From positions 5,228,380 through 5,292,379 of the forward strand of contig OZ014424.1 of assembly GCA_963965975.1 (NCBI GenBank): a stretch of 64,000 nucleotides of DNA, read 5' to 3'. Source of the DNA: Xestospongia bergquistia (lineage: Eukaryota; Porifera; Demospongiae; Haplosclerida; Petrosiidae). Numbering within the stretch: the first letter of the stretch is position 1; each line of letters begins with the position of its first letter. Of the stretch, positions 1-15,846 are shown in pieces. A program made the translations under genes and the position numbers. The notes under the pieces are model-generated. The model did not search any database and was not told the DNA's origin. It saw only the letters and a list, made by a program, of their open reading frames with translations.

Positions 1-100
1 CTTATAGTGATTCCCTGAGTATCTATGGTTACAAGTACATAACATTTATCTACATGGTCGAACTATGTGATACATTTCACAATAAGGAGTAAAATATTAC

Positions 101-559
101 CTAAAGTATGCGATGTCTTCTTGCCACTTACTACGCCTCTATTTTGTCGTAAAGACTCGATATCACGTACCCAGTCATCAAGATCAGCGCGCGAAGTACA
201 TCCAAATGTCACGGTCTCACCAAACATACACAGTGTGATGTCCTTCCTTTCTAAGTTTGTTTGAAGGTTAGAGACTTGTTCCACGCTGATAATTTTGGAA
301 GGGTTCTTGCGAGGAACGTCATCTTCATCTTTATAAATCTCAATACGACAAAGACCGGTCCGAGATTCACTTCGTAAAACAACCCAATGTTTCCTAGTAC
401 CAAAGCGAGTAAGGGAACCAATCTATAAATAAATATTAATATAATTTGTAATAATACATTATTTCACTATCTTGTATTAAGTCTTTACTCACTTACCAGT
501 CCTTTTGAAGCTACTACCTTAAGATAACCTCTTTTAACCACGTCAGAGTCTATTGACAT
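101..559 (-). CDS. PH-domain adaptor, DOK-like (partial, 5' part only)
   Basis: Two exons are visible, 559-497 and 422-101. The second ends at a clean donor (..TTTAG|gtaata), so the gene continues beyond the left edge. The ATG at 559 opens with MSIDSDVVKRGYL, closely matching the start of the divergent neighbour (VDIVKRGYL), then a pleckstrin-homology fold: basic beta strands, RKHWVVLRSES, and a C-terminal helix with the characteristic Trp in LDDWVRDIESL. PH domains of this type bind phosphoinositides and bring docking proteins to the plasma membrane beneath tyrosine kinases. DOK identity is inferred from the PH sequence and the head-to-head DOK neighbour; the PTB domain that would confirm it lies outside the window. 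It could be another PH-PTB adaptor such as an IRS-like protein. Confidence 0.75.
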
Positions 560-885
560 GGCTGATTCGACGTGAGAGATAAATTAACAATAATTATTTG
601 CGCGTGTAGACGGACGATTGGCTGTAGTTTTAAACGGTGTTTAAGAGTATTAATGAGTTGATAAACAATAACAAAGCTCTTCATTCAACTCGATCTTCTC
701 ACAGCAGTTAGCCCAATCGTTCTCAACTTTTAATATGGTAAACTTTACTTGTTTATTCAAGAGAGGCGTAACCTTTGTTTTACGTAACATTACGTCTTGA
801 TAGTTTGAGCCACGCCTTCGCAATTTTGCATCCTCAAAAGCCGAAACGACTTCTTCTGATTGCAGGACTTACCAGATCAACAACT
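560..885. promoter_or_regulatory. shared promoter region between two divergent DOK-like genes
   Basis: These 326 bases lie between the start codons of two oppositely oriented PH-domain genes, so they must hold both promoters and both 5' leaders. I see no canonical TATA box at a convincing distance from either ATG and no recognised repeat. Confidence 0.55.
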
Positions 886-3800
886 ATGAGCGGTTCAGCT
901 GTAGAAGTGGACATAGTCAAACGTGGCTATTTAAGATACAAGATATTCTTTCCCAATCATACAAATGCGGTGAGTACCTACCTCCAAATTAAAAGTACAT
1001 TGTAATATCTTTAATATTTTTTTGAAACAAAGATGATTTAGTTATTGTTGTGTTCAATGCTTACAGAATAAATCTTTTAAAGACTATTGGTTTATTTTTC
1101 GTACTGGTGTTGATGTATTTGGAAGAGTATTGGAGTGCTACACTAGTGAGAAGGAGTCAAAGAGAAACAACATAAAAGATCGTATTCTATTAAACGACAT
1201 TAATGCTGTTACAAAATTGGACTCCAGCAAACAGTTCTGTCTTCATTCAACTGATGGAACAGTTCATACATTTGAAGCTCCTTCTGCATTTGAATCTGGA
1301 GAATGGGTGTTTAGTCTAAATGCTGTGCTTTTCGGCAAAGGACCTGATGGAAGTAAGTTGGAAGTTACATTTATCGTAGATATAACATACTACATGTTGT
1401 TGTACACTTTGAAAAAGCCATTACAATTAATGAATGTGGATGTTTTTAAATGAAATGCATATCAATTTTGTTGCAACAATATTTAAAGTAAGGATGATAT
1501 AGATAAAGAGATTGAGTCTTCTTTACTTAAGCTTCTGTTTATATTTACTCTGTATTTAAACAACAAAGGAAAGACATTAGTGTACAATTGAGACATTTAG
1601 ACTCATGACTTATCCTCACATGCACACATGATCACATGCTTTTGTGGGTTGAAGTCAATGATTCCACTATACAGCTAAGCCTAACTGTTGCCAAGACAAC
1701 TTCCTCTTATATCATTCACATTGCCTCTTTGTGGAACAATAATGCCCATTTAAGGATGTTGTGTCAATGTCATATTACTCAAAGGATGTTGGAAAAATTG
1801 TTGGTACAACATGATAGTTAGAATGAAAGTGTTAATTGAATTAGGACTGGTGGGCAAAAGTTCATTAGCTTTTAAGAGTTGAATTATTAAAATTGTTAAC
1901 ACAATTAATTAGTGAACTATAAGAAAGATAATTGGTAACTGTATATAGAAATGGTGTGGTTTGAGTGTGACCACATAAGTTGAGAATGGCATATTTGAAC
2001 TAATATAAGTAGTTTTAAGAATTATCTACATATGGTATGCGAAAATGTCTTGTCATACAATGATACCTTAATAAGGTATTTTATTAAATGACCAGCTTTT
2101 AATTACTCGTTGCATTTTATTAGCTGAACAATTTTAAATTCTTTTGCATATCTGAATATCCCATTGAAGAAATTATTGTTAAATTAACTGTTTAACAATG
2201 GTGGACATTGAAAAAAAGTTAAACAAACAAAAAGACTAAGCACATACAACATGTAGGTGCTAAGTCACTGTACCTGGTCAAATAGAATCACTCTTTTAAA
2301 GGTGGAATGAGTCACATGGGACCAACTTTTCACAAGTAACATTACTGTTATTGAAACTATTTTATGTTATGTTTACAATGTTTATTGACTATAAAACACT
2401 TTTAGTCGTCAAATCATCAATGTAGTTTATATGTACTGTTGACTTCTTAGTCATCATAACAATTACCTTATAATATCTGTGCATACATGCTCATGACACT
2501 ATGGTTACAATAGTATCTTAAATAATGTCCATACTCTATATAAACTAAATCAACTTATAAGGACAGCTGCTACATAACTCTCATGTGTTATAGTACTGAC
2601 ATGTGACAAATATGGAGGAGAGAAGGGAAATCTTAAGATAACTGTCCCCTAACTTATAGAACAATAATTATGACAATATGACAGCTTGATCCTCTATATC
2701 AAATCCTCTCTTAAATTTCCTTACTTATTTAATGTTGTATAATAAACTGTATTACATCAGATACAATATGATTACACACTTATAAAAAGTAAAAAAAGTA
2801 CATGTTTTAACCTTTCATTAAAAAGACATCCTTTTTATTAATACATCAAGTAATAGCAGTTCCTTAATGTTGAGGTGTATTTATAAAATGGAGATAAAAT
2901 TATAGATGTCCATATTTAGTCTTATCCTTATAAGGAGAGGTTTCACTCAACTTTCCTGGTATGATTACTAGAAAATTAATAAGTTCAATCATCGCTAATT
3001 ACTACATGTTTTCATATCCTAATTGTGTTATATATACATGTACATGTACATATATATATATACATGTACATGTATATATACATGTACATGTACATGTATA
3101 TATACATGTACAGAAAGAAGCTATAGAATAGGTCATAGTAAAATATGTAGGTACATACTGATTACAATCTTTGGCAGGCACTTATATTCCTATATAGTTA
3201 GTTACCGTGTGTACCGGAACTATTATCAATTCCAATTGGAGTTGATGTTCAGTTACAAGTAATGCTTTTTAAATCACTTATAGTTTTGGCTTTAATATCT
3301 TGGCACATCACCTTGTATTTGTAAATGACAACATTGTGTTGTATTATGTCAAAGGGTTTGTCATACATGTACATGTAGTGTAAAATTAACAGCTGGTCAG
3401 GCCATCAGTTGATTCATCTATATGACCGCCATATCTCAATTGTACAGGGAATGTTGTCCAGTTTGCAATAGAAGTGTGGAGTTCTCCTATGTTTCGTTAT
3501 TCTGGTCCAGGACTGCTAGAGATTTGTCATGATCTTATGATTGTGTGGAGTGAGGGAGAAAGAAACGAAATAGTCCGATGGCAATTGGGACATATTCGTT
3601 CATTTAAAGCCAAAGTTAACCAAATTCAAATCATTGCTGGAAGGTAATAAAATATGGATGGAAGTAAATCTACACACACACACGCGCGCGCGCACACACA
3701 CACATATATATATGATATAAACTGAGCCTGTTACCTGTTTTGACGATTAAAAGAGACATCCCAACAGTTTATTTTTCACACTTCATGTTTACAGCGTAAC

Positions 3801-5764
3801 TTAATTTCCTGTTTCATGATAATCTTAAGTTACCATACAATTGTATGGTAACTTGAACTAGTTTCCCTCTTAAAAGACAACAGATCTTGTTCCTATAAAA
3901 TCAAAACTAGTTGACAGTTTAAAAATATCTTATTCTTTTTCAGTCGTAGTTCAACAGGTGAAGGTATATTTGTGTTTGGAACACAAGAAAGTGTCCTGAT
4001 TACGCATACATTAGAAACTGTTATCAATCTCTTAGCACAAAGGAAGCAGCCAATGAAAGCACCCTCACCACAGGTTATCATCTATTTACACATACAACTG
4101 TCTATCCATTCATTAATCCATCTATTTAGTATAAAATTGTTTTATTTAATATACAGTTAAAAAAACGGGGTCCACGTCCTCCAATTCCCCCACCATATCA
4201 ACCTATAAAAGTCAACCAAACACTAGTACGAGGAAGAACTGATACCAATGATCTCATTCCAGGATTCACTGATGTCCCCGGTATAAGAGGGCCTGAAAAA
4301 TCACTTTCTCCAGCTGATAAAATCCCTCACTATCAGCCCAATTATGAAGTCATTAATACACCTACATTTCAAGAAAATGTTGGTTCCAAAAGTTATAATA
4401 CAAGACTTGGAAATTCTGAACAGGATATCCACAATGCTCACTACTCTCTTCTTAGAGCTGTGCCCCACCAACAATTATCTCGCAGTACATCTTACAATCC
4501 TGGAGAAAAAAATACAAAAATACATGATATATACTCTGATAACTCCCTGACTTATGATAAACTAGAGACACTACGTTTTCCAGTTCCTCCCCCCGTACCC
4601 CCGTCAAAATGGCAAACTCTACCGTCAAAAGATCAAAATCCAGATTATAATTACGTAGACACAATCCCTAAACTCTTACCGTTACCTTTGGGATCTAATG
4701 ATAAACCTGATTTACAATCTAGTGTTGAATTTGGAGTGGTCCGGCATTTGAATTCTCCACAACAAAGTCGGAAAAATTTAAAAGATAGTATCAATGAGAT
4801 GGGAGTCCTGCATGGCTCATCTGATGAAAGTGTTGAAATATATTCAACGATAAAAGATGGGGATGATACTCAGTATGCATTTCTGAAACCTGTGAATGAA
4901 CCTTCTATTCAACTGCCTGAAGGTATGTATAATTCACTAAGTTTTAACAACACCACATCTGGAGACAGCAGCTGTAATCAAGGAATGACTGGGCTGGGTT
5001 CTGGACGTGATATCCACCCATCAAAACCTAAGCAAACTAATGTACCACCACCTATTCCACCCTATTCTGGATCTCTTACTGTAACTGACAAAAACATAGA
5101 ATTCATTTACGCTGATACTAGTCCAGTTTTAGTGCGTAAAAAATTACCTCCAACTCCCGATATTTCACCACGAGTTTCTCCAATTGGAGGAAGAAGAGTA
5201 ACTGAAGGAAACAATGATTATAATCATGTACAACATGTTATTAATGCAACAGGCTCACCACCTTCTTTAGACAAGATCTCTGATGCTTATGATGAAGTCG
5301 ATTTTGACAAGACACGGCATCACTTCATTGAAACTAAAAATACTTCAGATTACTCAAAGTTTAATCGCTCACAGCCACAACAATTACCCTCGGACGCTAG
5401 TACTTATAGTTCTTTATCCTCTCAACACAATAATCGTACCACTCCTGATATATACAATGTATTAGACAGGGTTTTACCCAATGGCCGTAAAACCTCGCCA
5501 CCTTTTCCACTTTTTGATGATGACTATTCTGAAGTTCCTAATGCTTTAAATAACCCAGATCCGGATATCCAAGTACCTAATAATATAACACCTGTTCAAA
5601 GCGAGCGGAGACCTATTGTCCCTCCTAGGGGTAACAAAGCAAAGATTCAACAACGTATGTCTTACAGTGATTATGCAATACCACCAGATGATGACGTGAC
5701 ATCACCATCACCAGTAAGACCACCTGTCCCTCCAAAGCCTAAACCCAAACCAATTAAATCATGA
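886..5764 (+). CDS. DOK-family docking protein (PH + PTB + proline/tyrosine-rich tail)
   Basis: Five exons: 886-969, 1067-1352, 3448-3643, 3944-4073, 4157-5764; phases agree and give about 767 residues. Residues 1-122 form a PH domain (VKRGYLRYKIFF..., Trp in GEWVFSLNAV). Residues about 125-230 form an IRS-type PTB domain (VVQFAIEVWSS, IRSFKAKVNQI, GEGIFVFGTQE). The 535-residue tail is one exon, rich in SH3-ligand motifs (PPPVPPSK, PPPIPP, RPPVPPKPKPKP) and in tyrosines in short acidic contexts (DYNYVD, DAYDEVD, DIYNVLD, DDDYSEV), as expected of phosphotyrosine docking sites for SH2 proteins. DOK proteins act just under the plasma membrane downstream of receptor and cytoplasmic tyrosine kinases. 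Intron 2 is unusually long for this locus (about 2.1 kb). The tail is longer than in most vertebrate DOKs (total about 310-540 aa). Confidence 0.85.
1353..3447 (+). other. 2.1-kb intron of the DOK-like gene, no internal gene seen
   Basis: This AT-rich intron sits between the PH and PTB exons. It contains short direct and inverted repeats but no open reading frame with recognisable protein similarity and no structured RNA that I can identify. It is about twenty times longer than typical introns in this window. Confidence 0.7.
3033..3115. repeat. TACATGTA / TATATA palindromic simple repeat
   Basis: Alternating TACATG and TATATA blocks make an almost perfectly self-complementary stretch inside the long DOK intron. 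A related TACATG-rich tract lies near 47600-47670 in an RPGRIP1L intron. It looks like simple-sequence expansion; a short translated reading frame through it is not a gene. Confidence 0.8.
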
Positions 5765-5900
5765 CATGTTAATTAATTAATTATTATTATTATTATAGTT
5801 ATTAATTTTGGGAATGTATTGTTTGTGTATTAGATAGTTATTTTTAGTAATAAATTGACTAACTATCAAATACTGACTTGCCAAAAATTATTCAGTGCAC

Positions 5901-7194
5901 ACTAGAACAAGTGTCCTCAATATAGAGGTTGTATAATACACTAAAGTATTAGTATGGGACTAGAACAAGTGTCCTCAATATAGAGGTTGTATAATACACT
6001 AAAGTATTAGTATGGGACTAGAACAAGTGTCCTCAATATAGAGGTTGTATAATACACTAAAGTATTAGTATGGGACTAGAACAAGTGTCCTCAATATAGA
6101 GGTTGTATAATACACTAAAGTATTAGTATGGGACTAGAACAAGTGTCCTCAATATAGAGGTTGTATAATACACTAAAGTATTAGTATGGGACTAGAACAA
6201 GTGTCCTCAATATAGAGGTTGTATAATACACTAAAGTATTAGTATGGGGACTAGAACAAGTGTCCTCAATATAGAGGTTGTATAATACACTAAAGTATTA
6301 GTATGGGGACTAGAACAAGTGTCCTCAATATAGAGGTTGTATAATACACTAAAGTATTAGTATGGGACTAGAACAAGTGTCCTCAATATAGAGGTTGTAT
6401 AATACACTAAAGTATTAGTATGGGACTAGAACAAGTGTCCTCAATATAGAGGTTGTATAATACACTAAAGTATTAGTATGGGGACTAGAACAAGTGTCCT
6501 CAATATAGAGGTTGTATAATACACTAAAGTATTAGTATGGGACTAGAACAAGTGTCCTCAATATAGAGGTTGTATAATACACTAAAGTATTAGTATGGGA
6601 CTAGAACAAGTGTCCTCAATATAGAGGTTGTATAATACACTAAAGTATTAGTATGGGACTAGAACAAGTGTCCTCAATATAGAGGTTGTATAATACACTA
6701 AAGTATTAGTATGGGACTAGAACAAGTGTCCTCAATATAGAGGTTGTATAATACACTAAAGTATTAGTATGGGACTAGAACAAGTGTCCTCAATATAGAG
6801 GTTGTATAATACACTAAAGTATTAGTATGGGGACTAGAACAAGTGTCCTCAATATAGAGGTTGTATAATACACTAAAGTATTAGTATGGGGACTAGAACA
6901 AGTGTCCTCAATATAGAAGTTGTATAATACACTAAAGTATTAGTATGGGACTAGAACAAGTGTCCTCAATATAGAGGTTGTATAATACACTAAAGTATTA
7001 GTATTGGACTAGAACAAGTGTCCTCAATATAGAGGTTGTATAATACACTAAAGTATTAGTATGGGACTAGAACAAGTGTCCTCAATATAGAGGTTGTATA
7101 ATACACTAAAGTATTAGTATTGGACTAGAACAAGTGTCCTCAATATAGAGGTTGTATAATACACTAAAGTATTAGTATGGGACTAGAACAAGTG
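5901..7194. repeat. 58-bp tandem satellite, about 22 copies
   Basis: A unit beginning ACTAGAACAAGTGTCC is repeated head to tail with a 58-base period (59 where a fourth G is present in the GGG run). Copies are nearly identical; only isolated substitutions are visible (e.g. GAAGTT for GAGGTT near 6918, ATTGG for ATGGG near 7003). The final copy breaks off at about 7194. Each unit carries three small inverted repeats: GGAC...GTCC, CCTC-AATATA-GAGG and AATAC-ACTAAA-GTATT. The array starts 136 bases after the DOK-like stop codon, between two convergent genes, and could be partly transcribed in 3' UTRs. Confidence 0.95.
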
Positions 7195-7241
7195 TAGAGG
7201 TTGTCCTAATCCAATGTCTTTACATTGCAAGATCACAAGTA

Positions 7242-7245
<4 letters not shown>

Positions 7246-7281
<36 letters not shown>
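7246..7281. repeat. (TA)n microsatellite
   Basis: About 18 TA dinucleotides between the 58-bp satellite and the 3' end of NUP93. Confidence 0.9.
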
Positions 7282-7284
<3 letters not shown>

Positions 7285-7442
7285 ATACAAACAGCTATTG
7301 ACATGTAATAACATGTAAGTGAGCAGGTCAGCATGTCTCATTTTATAGTTTTCATTCAATTCTCAAGCAACTACACATAACAATAGCATTATTATTGCCA
7401 TGGTAACAAAAGGACAATTAGAATGTTAGTAACTATTAATAA

Positions 7443-11974
<4,532 letters not shown>

Positions 11975-12689
11975 AGTCACAAACCCGGCCTCTTTAAAAT
12001 CAGTGACCACACCCCAACTTAATTATTAATTATTTAGAGGTATGGCTCAATGTCTGTACTTTCAATACAAAATTTAAATTTGAAAATAAACACCTACATG
12101 GACACCTTCATATAACTAATATTGAACTGCTATTTCAGATGAGTTCTGATCCTCTTCAGTCTCAGACTGGTACTTATCCTCAGACTGATGCAACAGACAG
12201 ATCAGCAGTCCGAGACTGATGATACTCATCCTCAGACTTATATGTAGTTCTTCAGTCTCTGATTAATGCTGGTTGCATAATAAAATGTTATGACATTATA
12301 TCATTGGATTTTCATACAAGAAAATGATTTTATTACAAAAAAACTAACGAGATTATAACAAACTATTTTACTAGTATATATAAGTCCTTACAAAGTTAGT
12401 TTTTTTAAGGAAGTGGGATTAATTGACAGGTAGTTAACTACATAGGTCCTTGTTAAGTCATATTAGTAACTGCTCTCTAATGTTTTGTTAGATTTAAAAA
12501 AAAACACCCTTTGTTCTACTGGTACCTTTCTGCAGACAAACAATTGCTCTACTTAACAAGGGCCTGTATATTAGCTAAATTCAAAATATACAAGTAACAC
12601 AGCCTAGTTTTCCTTACATACCTTCCCAGTAGTTATTTAAGATTATAAAAAATAAAAACAATAATAAATAGATTAAAAATTAAAAAAAA

Positions 12690-13170
12690 AACCCTTGTGT
12701 GTTGCCCAAACGATTCCTACTCGCTCACCCACTCAGGCTTCCACTTAGGCTCCAGGATTCCCTGCTATTGCTAGCTGGGACCGCCACCTGGCTTGGTAAC
12801 CCTCGTCTTCGCGAGGTAATCCTGGCTGGAGCGTCGCCCTAACTTAAAACCAGCCGTACGGGATTCCAGCTCTTAGGGAATTTCGCATTCAGAAACCGGG
12901 AACCACAAATACACCAGCCTCATCTCGTTTAAAGGGAGACTACCAGCCCTATCCTAGTCGGCCTTTCGGATACTCCGTAGAGTATGCTGGTAACCATCTC
13001 AGAGGTCTGATGCATTGCAGAACGCTGGCCCACAACACACTGGCACTCATGATTGCTTTGGTTTCCTTATATATGTACTTACGATTTTGTCTTCAGGCTC
13101 TTGTGGGGCGCAGTGTGTACCGGCTATGAATCTCATTAACGCTGGCGACTCGAACATCGGTGAATTAAAA
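12690..13170 (-). other. GC-richer, hairpin-rich intergenic element, copy A
   Basis: This stretch of about 480 bases contrasts with its AT-rich surroundings. It has no long reading frame but many short perfect stems, for example CCTCG-TCTTCG-CGAGG near 12808 and ATACTC-CGTA-GAGTAT near 12968. On the minus strand it ends in a run of ten T residues at about 12680-12690, as an RNA polymerase III transcript or a retroposon tail might. I tested it mentally against 7SL, 7SK, RNase P, U2, U3 and rRNA sequences and found no match. It may be a SINE-like or LTR-derived element, or an unknown RNA gene. It lies between the NUP93 start and the end of the chimeric gene. Confidence 0.4.
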
Positions 13171-13319
13171 AGACTGGTTAATAATTAAGAGTGTATTCTT
13201 AATTCTATGCTCAATAATTTAATTTATCATAAAACAATAAATAAATAAGCTTCATAAATAACATTTTGTCTTAATATTTTAAAATATAACATCTAGCTAT
13301 AAGTTCAACAGGAGTACGA

Positions 13320-14359
13320 TCAGGTTCTCATCAATGTTTCTAATACTCTACTCTCCTCTGGAATAATCCCCAAATATCTTAACATTTTTAACCAAGTAAT
13401 TAAACACCATGATTTAAAAGACCACCACCTGAAATAAATAAATCTAATAGTAGTTCTTTTATAAAAGATATCTTTAATTTAAGATCTATATTAAAGACCT
13501 ACCATATTCTCAAGTCAAAACTTCTGAGGCCAATCCACATTTTAACGGAATAACTCCATGATTGAGACTGATGACTAGAGCAATGATGATAACCTTCTAT
13601 TGCTCTGAGGAAGGGGAGGAGGGAGTAAGAGAAGGACCAAGACAGAGATTAAAGTAGAAAGAAAGAAGGAAAAATATAATCAAGAGAACACCATTATATA
13701 TATTACTCAGCGTACATTCTTGCCATAATTGTAAATCTGTTCACAGGAGTCCCTAATTCTCGATTAATACTGCGCAATAAATTCATGTTTCTAAATAAAT
13801 GTATCATTACTAATTTTTGGACAGAATATCTATCAAAATTTGAACTCTTTACCTAAATACAAGCATCATTGAAGAGGGTAAAGTACGTAGTATTGATATT
13901 ACATCCTCCATACGATTATTAAATGTATCCTTTACTCGAAGTACATCTTGTCGAGTAAGTGCAGCTGAATTAAACATTCTACGATGAGTATCTAATGTAC
14001 GACCAGTAACTATTAATGCAAATAGTTCATGATCTAGAGAGATAGATAAAGGATGAATGAAAAAATAAATAAATACATGAATGAGTTGTAGTAACCTTCT
14101 ACTCCCAACTGTTTACAATAATGTTTTAAACTTTGTAAATCATGTTGGATTGTTGATTTCCACACACCACAGAATGCAAGTCTAGTTCTGAGATAGTAGT
14201 TAGTAATATAGGAGATCATCATTATAGACTTACTCTTCCTTTAATGGAGCATATAGACCGTGATCTAACAAACAAACTTCTACACCATTCAGAGGAGATT
14301 TACGAACTAAAACTGGAGAGGGAGAGAGAGAGAGAGAGAGAAAGAGAAAGGGAGGGAGG

Positions 14360-14398
<39 letters not shown>

Positions 14399-15846
14399 TT
14401 CTAAAAGATGAAATGATTTTAATTTACCATTTCCAGGATGAGGGTCACCATGAACAAAACCAGTAAAAAACAGCTGATAAGAAAAAGCCCTTGTAATTTT
14501 TTCCGCTACTTCAGCTAATGATAAACCCCTCTCTTTAAGAGAAGAAATATCTGTTGCTTGACAGCCATCTATCCATTCTGTAGTAAGTACTCTCTACATG
14601 AAAGAATTACATTCATCTATTAGCTCATGTATCAATCCATTTGTCTATTCATCCGTCCATTTGTCTATCCATCTGTCCATTTGTCTATTCATCTGTCCAT
14701 TAACATACTTTACTTGTATATTTCCAATAAGCTTCATTAGCACGATAAACCTATTATGAATGTGTAATGAATGAAAAGTCTAATACCCAAGGTCATTGTG
14801 GTAAGTACTGATGTTTAATAGTCTAGAACTTACTAATGGTAGCTATCCTAGGTCATTGTGGTAAGTACTGATATTTACTAGTCTAGAGCTTACTAATGGT
14901 AGCTATCCTAAGTCATTGTGGTAAGTACTGATGTTACTAATGGTAGCTATCCTAGGTCATTGTGGTAAGTACTGATGTTTAATAGTCTAGAGCTTACTAA
15001 TGGTAGCTTGCTAGTCTAGAGATTAGTAAGTACTGACATTACCTCTCTTGCATAGGCCATCTCTACAGAATCTAGAGCACTACGTCCCATCATGCTGAGA
15101 GGATCAGCTATTATTGTCTAGATTATAACAAAGTGTAGCAAAATATAATATTATGATATGCTTACTTCAGAATGTGTAGGTAACTCTATTGTATCTTGGT
15201 TACTGCCTAATAAGGAATTGAGGATTTTCTCTTTCTCTTCTTCCCAATTATTCTCCATACTCTGCCATTGACGTTGATCTGCTTCGTTAAAGGTCTGCAT
15301 GTGTGTGTGTTAGAGAGAGAGTTACAAGCAGATGTGTGTATATATGTACATTTTTCCTTGACTCTTCAATGACAGCTAACAATGTGTTTTCTCTCTCATT
15401 TCGTAAAAACCCCTACATTAATATGTCATATTAAGTATCATCGTTTGTTATAAACCTCAATGTCTGTCTCCCATACTGGTTCTATAGGCTCAAGAGTTTT
15501 TGCTGCATTAAGTGTCTCAATACGTTGAGATGATTTAGGCACATCAAATCCACGAGAGCCCAAAAGTATCGACCTACACAGGAAGAGATTGCATTCTAAT
15601 TAATGCACAGACACGTGTAGTTCACTAGTTATTTCTGTGCTTATGACATTTTATCATAACTTACGCTTTAACATCTGTATGATCTTCAGGAAGTCCCACA
15701 GTTGTTTTACTAAGCAAACGTTGACCTGCCTCTGCTATTTGTTGCAGGTTTCTTTTTACTCGTGGTAATTCTTCGTCTCCTCCAATATCAGCTGTCAATT
15801 GTTCAGCCTCTTGAAGGAGATTAGCTAATGTCTTTGCCTGAGACAT
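13320..15846 (-). CDS. Predicted NUP93::ADCK5 chimeric gene
   Basis: The duplication joins NUP93 exons 1-5 (15846-15665, 15573-15456, 15412-15350, 15294-15166, 15117-15043) to a fused exon at 14750-14709. That exon begins as NUP93 exon 6 (VYRANEA) and continues in the same frame as ADCK5 exon 6 (YWKYTSK). The ADCK5 exons follow: 14593-14428, 14312-14234, 14181-14096, 14033-13853, 13790-13707, 13604-13503, 13428-13320. All phases match and no stop interrupts the predicted 471 residues: NUP93 1-196 followed by ADCK5 256-530. It keeps the UbiB HGDPHPGN and LLDHG motifs but lacks the ADCK5 N-terminus, KxGQ motif and VAVK lysine, so it would not be a complete kinase. It inherits a full copy of the NUP93 upstream region. 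Transcription is not shown by the sequence; it may be a pseudogene or an assembly artefact. Confidence 0.72.

Noticed and set aside
5901..7194. Regular direct repeats resembling a CRISPR array
   Set aside because: The whole 58-base unit is repeated with no unique spacers, and the context is eukaryotic and intron-rich. It is a satellite.
11975..12010. Upstream extension of NUP93 (and of the chimera at 15847-15882)
   Set aside because: The extension starts at GTG, not ATG, and vertebrate NUP93 begins at the equivalent of the internal ATG.
12690..13170. rRNA, 7SL, U2, U3, 7SK or RNase P RNA gene
   Set aside because: Compared with the conserved cores of these RNAs as I know them, no match was found; left as an unidentified element.
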